Origin: Bacteroidales bacterium
Lineage (GTDB): Bacteria > Bacteroidota > Bacteroidia > Bacteroidales > ML635J-15
Assembly (NCBI GenBank): GCA_028701945.1
Contig: JAQVPT010000018.1
Span: forward strand, 1 to 22,272
Length of the DNA: 22,272 nucleotides
Reading direction: 5' to 3'
In this document: one piece after another, positions 15,134-22,272 of the stretch
Layout: the number at the start of each line of letters is the position of its first letter
How positions within the stretch are numbered: the first letter of the stretch is position 1
The notes under the pieces: generated by a model
What the model saw: the letters and a program-made list of their open reading frames with translations, nothing else
Told to the model about the DNA's origin: nothing
Databases searched by the model: none
Position numbers and translations under genes: made by a program

Positions 15134-18100
15134 TTAGTAAACTATTGTAATTGTTCCTTGATAACTTTTAGTGCCGTTTCGCAAGTCAAGTATGTATAAA
15201 TAGGGACCTGTTGGCATAAAATTGCCTTTATATTTGCCATCCCACCAGTCTTGACCAGTTTCAGCACTATATAGTAATTGTCCCCATCGGTTGTATATCA
15301 CAAGTAAAGCTGTCGGAAAAATATCCATTCCTTCGATAATAAACGTATCATTAATACCATCGCCATTCGGAGTAAATGCATCTGGTATTTTAATGCAATC
15401 TATCTGCACATCAGTTAGTATTGCAAGCCCTAAATCTACTTCACATTGCATGGAGTCAAATATTTCAACTGTATATTCTCCTTCAAAAAGTCTTGAAATA
15501 TATGGAAAATCAATAAGGTTATTGCCATATTTGTAATAATATGGTTCTACGCCTCCTGTAAGAAATATTTCTATTGTGCCATCATTATTGCCGATACAAC
15601 TTGGATTTGATATTAAATATTCGGCGATTAATTTGGATGGTTCTGTAATAACAACATTTGTATCAAAGATACAATTATTATTATCTGTAACTCTTGCAGT
15701 ATATATTCCTGCTGGTATTCCTGTTTGGTTTGCTCCTTGATAAAATTGATAAGTGTTAAAACAAGTATAAGTGTAAGGTGGTATGCCTCCAGTAGCAGTT
15801 AATAGCATAGATCCGTCGCGATAACCGAAGCAGGTTACATTTCTCGAAGCAAAGTCAAGACTGAGTTCTCGGTCGGCTTCCGTTAAAAGAAAAGATTTAG
15901 AAACAGTACAATTATTTGCATCTGTTACTATTACACTATAATTGCCGGCATCTAAATTGCTTAAAATATTCTCACTTAGTCCATTATTCCATAGTGTGAT
16001 ATAAGGTGTAACACCCCCTGTTATATTAATTGTAATAGCACCGTCTTGGCCTCCTTTACATGTTATATGATTAGATTCTGAATTTATTATTAATTCGTCA
16101 GGCGAATTTAGGTGTACTATATCTGTTTTTGTACAGCCATTTTCATCTGTAACTGTAAAACCGAAGTCGGTATTTGCCGGAATATTATTATTAATGTAAG
16201 ACGTAGAACCATCATCCCAAATAATGTTTAAATTTCCGGTGCCTCCATAAGCAGTAACGCTTGCATTTACGGGTTCTCCGAAACAACCTGCGTTGACTTG
16301 CGTTACATTGACGTGAATATTGTTTGCTACTGCAATATCAAAACTTCCTGTGCCATAACAACCATAATCATCTGTTACTGTATATAAATATGTTCCTGGT
16401 TCTAAATTTGTAGGTGCAAATCCGTAAACACTGGCAGGATTCCATTCAATTGTGTAAGGAGTAGTCCCGCCACTAACAACAACTCTTGCACTACCGTCAT
16501 TTTCGTGATAACACGATTCGTTATGAATTTCAGAAAGACTGACGTTTAGTGATGGGGGCATTGTTAATGTATTACTTGCACTTGCAGAGCAGCCGTTACT
16601 GTCAGTCACAATTACAGTATAAGATCCAACGCCAAGTCCTGTAATTGTTTGGCTTGTTTGAGGCGGTGCAGTGTTCCAATTATATGTTACAGGAGTTGTT
16701 CCGCCTGTTTGGTTTGCTGTGAGTTCACCATCTGTTATGCCCGAGCAAGTAATTGGCGTAGAAGTAATAGATGCACTTATATTTATGAAGGTAACATCTG
16801 CGCTAGCACTTGCCGAACAGCCTTGGTCATCGGAGATTGTCAATGAGTATGTTCCCGAAGACGAAACTGTAAGAGTGGGACTTGTAGCATTATTTTGCCA
16901 TAAGAAATCTACACCAGTAACATTAGGATTTATAACAAACGGATCACCATTACAAATAAGTGTATCATTGATAAAATTGAAAGGAGGTAAAGAATTTGAA
17001 ACATGTACAAACAAACTAAGAGATTCTTCCATACAACTTGCATCCCTTGTAAAGTACATTGTTACCGCATAAGTACCAGAGTTTTCATAAATGTGAAACA
17101 CATCAGTACCTGTTGCTGTATTACCATCTCCAAAATCAAACCAAACATCTGATATTCCTACTCCATTGCTATAAAAACCAACTCCATTTGAGGATTCTTC
17201 GCAATTAAGTGTATCCTGATAAACTTCGTAGTAAATAGAATCATTGCCAACAATTATATTAAAGTCAACATTTAGTGGTTGTATATTTGCACCTGCAAGA
17301 TATCCATAAGATTCTACATCACCAAAACCATAGACTGTTGTTAATATGCCCTCAGGACAGGCAACTCTATGTGTCCCTTGTGCTACATTTTTCTTTACAA
17401 ATGAATATGCAGTGTTTGATGGTACTGTTGCCCAACCCGTTACGGCAGACCCATTTAAAGTTACTGTTCCTGTATATGGTGTTTTGCAGACAATGTTTGT
17501 GTAAAATTGGTTTATTGCTGGAGTGTTAAATGCTTGAAAAATTATGCTTTCTAATGTTTGTTCAATAGGAGACAGCATTATCATAAAAGGGTCGGAGACT
17601 ACGCCATCACAAGATGTTCCTTGACTGTATTGAGCAACTGAAATAGGGTTGTTTCCTTGTATGAATGATGCTGTTGGTAATGCCACTTCGTGAAAACCGC
17701 CAGCATTTAGATTAATATTAGCTCCTCCGTTAATATTAATTATAGTACCGTTTTCAGAAGCTAATATTCTGTATGTAGCAGAACTCCTTGTCATTAAAGG
17801 TACGGTAATATATTCTTTACCCCAAGCTTTGAGAGGTATCATTTGTTCATACAAATGGTCGCAATAGGTACAGGAAAGCGGAACATTGGCACATCTATTT
17901 CCCGCAAAAACTGCAAAATTATTACAGCTGCCAACGTTAGTAGCATTGACTTTTGTACCCGTTAAATCGCCCATACTTGTTACAAGATAGACTTGACCTT
18001 GATTTACAGTTACGGTAAACGGCACGTTGGCTCCACCACCTCCCGATATTGCTGCCGAGGGTGTTATTTCGATGCTGGTGTTGTCTTCAACTCCAACAAT

Positions 18101-18550
18101 TATAAACATCGAAGGCTCTGAGCTAAAAGTAGAATAAGTATTGACAATATATGAGTCGCCTAATGCGTGTACTGGCATTACAAGTGTTGCATCGGATGAA
18201 GCGGATCGTTGATTCGCTGCATAAACTGCAATTGCAGTATTTGAAGTGATGTGTATGCCTTTGTTTAAAACAGTATTATTGGTTTCAATAGCTGCGATTT
18301 GGGTGGTGGGAATCGTTACTAAAACAGAACTATTTGCAGCAATCGTAAAGTTTTATGTCCAACCTGTGCCTGGCATACTTGCTGTGCCAGTACTCCCGGA
18401 TGCAGAGGTAATATATATAAACGTATTTGCTGGATTATCAAAATTCTGCATAAATGCCAACCAAAAATCAGTACCAAGTGTGCTATATTGGGCAAAAACT
18501 GATACAGTCGTAATAAATACAAACGCTAAAAAAATGCTTAGTTTTCTCAT
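15134..18550 (-). CDS. Large secreted adhesin with IgGFc-binding-like, PKD, SprB repeats and type IX C-terminus, interrupted by an in-frame TAA
   Basis: Read from the ATG at 18550 this is one frame of 1138 codons broken only by TAA at codon 66. The start is MRKLSIFLAFVFITTVSVFA, a Sec signal peptide. Then follow STLGTDFWLAFMQNF and an IgGFc-binding-protein-like domain (to about codon 430), a PKD domain (about 440-519, with WFDFGDGNTATGTDVFHIYE), an Ig-like domain with FLWQNNATSPTL (about 525-588), and six SprB-like repeats of about 75 residues (about 589-1040, each with a D/G-rich TGGxxPY-type and GxYxxxVTDxxGC-type motif). The end is the gliding-motility-associated C-terminal domain (IPDAFTPNGDGINDTF, IYNRWGQLLY, GPYLYILDLRNG), a type B type IX secretion signal. 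The largest uninterrupted frame, 15134-18178 from an internal ATG, lacks a signal peptide and would not be exported. Confidence 0.88.
18353..18355 (-). other. In-frame TAA inside the adhesin gene (codon 66)
   Basis: The translation reads MPGTGWT, TAA, NFTIAANSSVLVTIPTTQIA in one frame, and both sides belong to the same domain. AAA (lysine) to TAA is the simplest origin. No shift of frame is needed. Confidence 0.9.
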
Positions 18551-18577
18551 AATAGTAAGTTGTAACAATTTGCTAAG

Positions 18578-18585
18578 CAAATATA
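18578..18585 (-). promoter_or_regulatory. -7 element before the adhesin gene
   Basis: TATATTTG on the minus strand (18585-18578) lies 27 bases upstream of the ATG at 18550. This supports 18550, with its signal peptide, as the original start of the interrupted gene. A convincing -33 element was not seen. Confidence 0.45.
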
Positions 18586-18688
18586 TTCTTTTTTTTTGAA
18601 TGAAATTGCTTTTAGCTTGTTTATTTATAATATATTACAGTAATCTATAATTCATAACTTATTTAAAGATAAGTCTTGACATCTTTTG

Positions 18689-18696
18689 TATTTTTG
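18689..18696 (+). promoter_or_regulatory. -7 element before mqnA
   Basis: TATTTTTG at 18689-18696 fits TAnnTTTG and lies 20 bases before the ATG at 18717. The only upstream TTG (18676-18678) is too close to be a -33 element. Confidence 0.4.
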
Positions 18697-18716
18697 TGAA
18701 TTAAATATTTTATACG

Positions 18717-19460
18717 ATGATAAGAATATCGCATGTTGAATACATAAATACATTACCTTATAAAATTGCTCTCGAAAACTCCGATTTTATAAGGAAAACT
18801 TCTATTATAACAAAAAGCCATCCTGCAGGCTGTGCAAATGAACTTAAAAACGGAGAAGCAGATATTGGACTTGTTCCTATTGGTGCTCTTAACGATTTAC
18901 CCAATCTTTCAATAATTGCAGGTTTTGGTCTTGCATCAAAGTTTAAAGTTAATTCTGTTCTTTTGATGTCGCAGGTTCCTTTAGATGAGATAAAAGATGT
19001 GTATTTAGATTATCAGTCGCGATCCTCAAATGGATATTTAAAGATATTATCTAAATATTATTGGAAAAAGAACTATAATTTTCTAAATTCTGAGCCAAAC
19101 TATATTAGCAAGATAAAAGATGCAACGGCGGCTCTTGTTATTGGAGATAAAGCCCTTCAAAATTTAAATAAATTTAATTATGTTTACGATTTAGCTGAAG
19201 AGTGGTTTAAATTCAGCAATTTGCCATCGGTTTATGCAGTTTGGGTAACTAACGGCAAAGCTGATGATAATTATATATCAGAGTTTAAAAAAGTGCTCGA
19301 ACAAGGAGTTGTAAACAGAGAAGAAATCGCTAAGCAAAATTCAGATTTATTTAATTATTTTGATCTTGTTAAATATCTTTGTGAAAATATTGCTTACAGA
19401 ATAGAAGAGGATGAATTGAAAAGTATGGAATTATATTTTAAATTTTTCAAAAACATCTAA
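18717..19460 (+). CDS. mqnA: Chorismate dehydratase MqnA (futalosine pathway of menaquinone synthesis)
   Basis: 247 residues. MqnA dehydrates chorismate to 3-enolpyruvylbenzoate, the first step of the futalosine route to menaquinone. Family motifs are present: HVEYINTLPYKIAL near the N-terminus, HPAGCANELKNGEADIGLVPIGAL, LDYQSRSSNGYLKILSKYYW (where the S-R-S-S/T segment lines the ligand pocket) and AALVIGDKAL. The fold is that of a periplasmic-binding protein but there is no signal peptide, as expected for the cytoplasmic enzyme. It stands alone here, without other mqn genes in view. Its stop is only 6 bases from the stop of the convergent unknown gene. Confidence 0.93.
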   Translation: MIRISHVEYINTLPYKIALENSDFIRKTSIITKSHPAGCANELKNGEADIGLVPIGALNDLPNLSIIAGFGLASKFKVNSVLLMSQVPLDEIKDVYLDYQSRSSNGYLKILSKYYWKKNYNFLNSEPNYISKIKDATAALVIGDKALQNLNKFNYVYDLAEEWFKFSNLPSVYAVWVTNGKADDNYISEFKKVLEQGVVNREEIAKQNSDLFNYFDLVKYLCENIAYRIEEDELKSMELYFKFFKNI

Positions 19461-19466
19461 ATTATG

Positions 19467-20636
19467 TCATGCAGATTTACTACTGCTTTTTTTTTCAGGA
19501 ATAATGTTTTGAAGTGGTCTAAAGCGAGATCTGGATTCAGGATAAAGACTGTGGTCTAAAGCGAGTATTTCATTAATCTCATCACAATGCTTTCTTAGAT
19601 AATCTGTTATTGCAGCAGCTGATATTGGTGTTTCAAATGCTTTGCCTACTGTAACTCCAGTAATTCTTTCTTTATTTGCCATTACACGTTTTACTGCCAT
19701 TTCAATTTTATCTAACATCGCAGCAGCTCTTTCCTTTTTATTCGGTTTGCGACTACTCTCAGTTTTTATTGTTGGTGTCTCGTAGGTAGCTTTTTTATCT
19801 AAATCAGAACTGTCAAATTCAAGATACTCTTCCTCAATTATAATGGTTTTGTTTTTGCCAAACGAATTTAGATTATAGGCATATTGGGCTGCATTTTCAA
19901 CTATTTTCTGCAAACGGGGCAAATTAGAGCTAAAATTCTTTAATGATTCAATGCATTCATCAGTAAATACAAAATCTACACAATACTTTGCTGAGAAACC
20001 AGAAATGAAATTTTGTGCAATGCTTACGATTATTCTATGATGCTCGTCGCGTAAGTGTTTCAGTTTATTCTTGCTAATTTTGACGCTATTAATAGTCGTT
20101 TTTGTTTTATCGGCAAATTTATTTAAATTTTGCAAATCCTTTTGAGCTTGTTCTAAAACTGTTATCGAAGATTTATAAAGCATATTAGCAATCAAGGTTT
20201 TATTTTCTGTATTCATGCTAATTCGTCCGCCCTCAATACCAAAAAAACTTAATTCAGGCTTAAAACTGATAAAAACAACATCATTATTGTTGTCAGAATA
20301 TGAATTAAAACGCATACTCAAAATTGAGTGGTCATCTTCATTACTAATATTAAACTGAATTGCTTTTGATTTTAATTCTGCAATAGGAGTAAGCAAATCA
20401 CGGTTTATTTCCCAGGAATAAGGATTTTTTCTTGGTTTTCTAATCTCAAAAACTTTTTCTAATTCAGAATCGTCAGAGACCTCATACTGATTGAGCTTTC
20501 CTTTCAGGTAAACTGCCTTATAAATGCTCTGGTTTATTGTAGCAAAATATACGTGCATATCAACACCATAAGGCATCATCGAAATCAAATGCTTTATCAG
20601 TATTATACCAGGTTCTTTTGTAAACGAAAATTCCAC
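19467..20636 (-). CDS. Unknown protein with coiled coil and possible activator-like C-terminal region
   Basis: 389 residues starting at a GTG (20636-20634); a TAA two codons upstream rules out an earlier start. There is no signal peptide or membrane span. Residues 1-150 look like a mixed alpha/beta sensor-type domain (DVVFISFKPELSFFG, then NTENKTLIANMLYKS). Residues about 155-205 are a likely coiled coil. The segment NLPRLQKIVENAAQYAYNL (238-256) followed by KTIIIEEEYLEF recalls the lid region of NtrC-type activators, and the C-terminal TVGKAFETPISAAAITDYLR (328-347) could be a helix-turn-helix, but no ATPase motifs exist. I do not recognise the family; the regulator idea is inference. It is divergent from the FtsA-like gene and has the best-formed promoter in the region. 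Confidence 0.75.
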   Translation of the reverse strand: MEFSFTKEPGIILIKHLISMMPYGVDMHVYFATINQSIYKAVYLKGKLNQYEVSDDSELEKVFEIRKPRKNPYSWEINRDLLTPIAELKSKAIQFNISNEDDHSILSMRFNSYSDNNNDVVFISFKPELSFFGIEGGRISMNTENKTLIANMLYKSSITVLEQAQKDLQNLNKFADKTKTTINSVKISKNKLKHLRDEHHRIIVSIAQNFISGFSAKYCVDFVFTDECIESLKNFSSNLPRLQKIVENAAQYAYNLNSFGKNKTIIIEEEYLEFDSSDLDKKATYETPTIKTESSRKPNKKERAAAMLDKIEMAVKRVMANKERITGVTVGKAFETPISAAAITDYLRKHCDEINEILALDHSLYPESRSRFRPLQNIIPEKKSSSKSA

Positions 20637-20654
20637 TACTTAAAAACGTTTTGT

Positions 20655-20686
20655 CAAAATTAAGCAATTGAAATTAATTAAGCAAA
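20655..20686 (-). promoter_or_regulatory. Promoter of the unknown 389-residue gene, overlapped by ATTAAGC sites
   Basis: On the minus strand TTTG (20686-20683), a 20-base spacer and TAATTTTG (20662-20655) match the Bacteroidota consensus. One GCTTAAT copy overlaps each element (TTTGCTTAAT and GCTTAATTTTG), so a protein bound there would compete with RNA polymerase. Confidence 0.6.
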
Positions 20687-20770
20687 TTTTTTTTAATTTA
20701 ATTAAGCACTTAATTAATATTTTAATGCAAAAATTAAGCTTAATTATTCCTATCTATTTGATTATCAAGA

Positions 20771-20778
20771 TATATTTG
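20771..20778 (+). promoter_or_regulatory. Possible -7 element before the FtsA-like gene
   Basis: TATATTTG at 20771-20778 fits TAnnTTTG and overlaps a TTTGTCAA-centred inverted repeat. It is 61 bases before the ATG at 20840. No TTTG lies 20-21 bases upstream, so the promoter would be weak or activator-dependent. Confidence 0.35.
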
Positions 20779-20839
20779 TCAAATAAATTATTGCATTATT
20801 TGTCAATAAAATTAAGTTAAACTAAAAAAATATTAAGTT

Positions 20840-22015
20840 ATGAGAAATTCGGTTAATGTTTTCATCACAGATAATTCTGTCTTATTTGTTTCGCAAACGC
20901 TTACTGTGGGCCTTAGTTTTGAGGAACAATCTATGCGTCAAATTTCTGGAGAGCTAATAGCTACTTTAATAAATAATAAGTTAAAAGAACTCGAGCTTGA
21001 TCAGTCAGAATGTGTGTTTATTCTTAGTGAGGACTATTATTCTGTGCAAACTTCGGTTGAATCCTTTACTAAAAGGCAGAATAACGATAATACGCATCAA
21101 CAACTTACTTACAAATCATATTTTAAGCAAAATGCGTGTAAATATGAGGTTTGTTCCGAGCAATCAGAGTTTTTATTTCAAGGTAAGCGAATTTTAGATT
21201 ATTCAGCTTTACCTTTATTACAGAATTATTATGTCAGGAAAACAATACTAAAAAATAGCACTCAAAAATATACAGACTTAATGTTTGCTTTAAAAAAACT
21301 AGAAATAAAATATTCGGCTGTTATTCCATTTTCTGAATTTGCATCTTTCACTGTAAACAAAAAAGACTTAAAAAGGGGAGGAGAAACAGTAATTATATCT
21401 TTTCATAAAAGAGAAACACATATATCTGTTTATCGCGATAATTACATTCAACATTATAATAAAATCAATTATGGATTTTCAAAAATATTGGAAGATGTGA
21501 GCAACCAATTTAATGTGTCATTAAAAGCAGCAAAAAGACTAATTGAATTATATGGGTATGTGTTTTTACCAAAAAAATACATAAACTTTGTGATTGAAGT
21601 ACCAGTTTAAGACGATATTTGTGTTGATATTAAATTAACCGAACTTTCATACTGCATACGAGAATCTTTGCGGAATATGATAGCTAGTTTATTGCAAGAG
21701 ACTAATGTTAGCAGTAATGTTAATTTCGTTTTTTATAGCGATACCGAAATCAGAGAATTTAGCAAATTAGTTGGGTTAATGTTAAATGCTGACCCACAGG
21801 ACCTTTCATTGAGCCAGTTAAACTATCAAACAGTAAAGAATTCTATTTTGGCAATGGCAGATTTCGAAGAAGCAAGCGTCAATATTACTGAAACGCTTGT
21901 TGAAGAAAATATTTGCGCTGAGAACGAAAAGTTTAGCATTAAAGAAAAAATTTCAGGCTTAATAAATATGCGTGTAAAACCTTGGTTATTAGAATCTGAA
22001 AGCTGTAATCGGTAA
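20840..22015 (+). CDS. Degenerate FtsA-like actin-fold protein, interrupted by an in-frame TAA
   Basis: One frame of 391 codons plus stop, broken only by TAA at codon 257. The order of elements follows FtsA: an SHS2/1C-like region (about 55-135), the helix YTDLMFALKKLEIKYSAVIP, a segment ETVIISFHKRETHISVYRDN (182-201) at the place of the FtsA DIGGGTTDI phosphate loop, then NKINYGFSKILEDVSNQFNV and AAKRLIELYG, matching the helix pair that follows in FtsA. After the TAA, LTELSYCIRESLRNMIASLL continues the alignment. Both phosphate loops have lost their acidic and glycine residues, so it is probably not an ATPase. The C-terminal KISGLINMRVKPWLLES might be a membrane-targeting helix as in FtsA. 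The family call rests on pattern recognition and is tentative; PilM-like proteins are an alternative. Confidence 0.55.
21608..21610 (+). other. In-frame TAA inside the FtsA-like gene (codon 257)
   Basis: FVIEVPV, TAA, DDICVDIKLTELSYCIRE is continuous in one frame, and the sequence stays open for 134 further codons to a TAA at 22013. The only downstream start candidates are a TTG at 21668 and an ATG at 21677. Confidence 0.85.
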
Positions 22016-22272
22016 GCCTATTTCACAGGCATTGACACCAACTTTAATTTGTGATTCTGCGCCATCACATTTATTCTAACTTCAATTGTTCGAATGTTCT
22101 ATTGTTCTTACTTCAAAAACGTTTTGCTATCAATAAACATATAATCAACACTAAATTAACCGATTACCAACATTACTGAATACTTGTTCTCTTAAAGTTT
22201 TGATCCAGTGATTCTGTGCCATCACATTTATTCTAACTTCGATTGTTTGAATGTTCGAATGTTATATTGTTC
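22016..22272. repeat. Intergenic region with intergenic repeat family, copies 3 and 4
   Basis: Copy 3 starts at 22051 (GTGATTCTGCGCCATCACAT) and runs to about 22118; copy 4 starts at 22208 and reaches the window end. They agree over about 57 bases with three substitutions, and copy 4 has 8 extra bases that duplicate GAATGTTC. Copy 3 continues into GTTCTATTGTTCTTACTTC, which matches copy 2 near 10136-10154. No gene is seen in this stretch. Confidence 0.75.

Larger units (their letters stand above)
20637..20839. promoter_or_regulatory. Divergent control region with an array of ATTAAGC motifs
   Basis: Four rightward ATTAAGC copies (20659-20665, 20677-20683, 20701-20707, 20733-20739) plus GCTTAAT (20738-20744) and CTTAAT (20709-20714) in the other orientation, and two ATTAAGT variants (20811-20817, 20832-20838). 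They form a 20-bp palindrome (20698-20717, arms TTAATTAAG/CTTAATTAA) and a 14-bp palindrome (20732-20745). Three TTTGTCAA-centred sites lie at 20649-20659, 20774-20784 and 20798-20807, the first two being perfect 5-bp inverted repeats around one base. Motif spacing and symmetry suggest binding by one or two dimeric regulators. Confidence 0.6.

Noticed and set aside
18319..18522. A 67-codon leftward open frame over the adhesin N-terminus
   Set aside because: It is a shifted-frame shadow. The real frame runs through the TAA at 18353-18355 in the frame of the signal peptide.
18353..18550. Frameshift as the cause of the adhesin interruption
   Set aside because: Translating across the site in the original frame gives coherent protein on both sides, so a substitution to TAA is sufficient and no indel is needed.
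449..22015. Genome-wide reassignment of TAA as a sense codon
   Set aside because: Most genes in the window (kdsA, cdd, mqnA, the BASS transporter, the glycosyltransferase, the NamZ-like gene) end properly at TAA where their families are expected to end.

Overview
The window is AT-rich DNA from a member of the Bacteroidota. Three things point there: promoters of the form TTTG-N20/21-TAnnTTTG, a secreted adhesin with SprB-like repeats and a gliding-type (CHU_C, type IX secretion) C-terminus, and a TPR/PD40 envelope protein of the PorE/OmpA kind. mqnA implies menaquinone synthesis by the futalosine route, and kdsA implies a Kdo-containing LPS. No phage, IS element, CRISPR array or rRNA was recognised.

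Layout. 1-300: start of a leftward gene cut by the window edge, then a leftward tRNA-Asp(GTC) with its own promoter and a clean terminator. 449-1831: mnmE. 2097-4203: two rightward accessory genes, a P-loop ATPase preceded by three 14-bp tandem repeats and a small cysteine-motif protein. 4390-5973: a TPR/PD40 protein that lacks the expected OmpA domain, convergent with a leftward multi-pass glycosyltransferase (6193-7608). 8163-9861: a lipoprotein pair, a NamZ-type exo-muramidase overlapping a small unknown lipoprotein. 9862-10398: an intergenic block full of repeats. 10399-13504: a leftward operon of BASS-family transporter, acyltransferase and YdcF/ElyC-like protein. 13719-14213: cytidine deaminase. 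14266-18550: kdsA downstream of the large adhesin gene. 18717-19460: mqnA. 19467-22015: a divergent pair, an unknown 389-residue protein and a degenerate FtsA-like actin-fold protein, sharing a control region dense in ATTAAGC motifs. The right edge holds two copies of an intergenic repeat.

Most genes concern the cell envelope: Kdo synthesis, peptidoglycan recycling, phospholipid acylation, glycosyl transfer, surface adhesin and envelope-stress-type proteins. They sit beside housekeeping genes (mnmE, cdd, mqnA, tRNA-Asp).

Two observations stand out. First, two long genes on opposite strands, on either side of mqnA, each carry exactly one in-frame TAA with the reading frame continuing cleanly beyond it: codon 66 of the adhesin gene and codon 257 of the FtsA-like gene. 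TAA is the normal stop for most other genes here, so recent nonsense mutation, sequence error or local readthrough are all possible. Second, the divergent pair at the right end, with its palindromic operator array, is the best candidate for an undescribed module.
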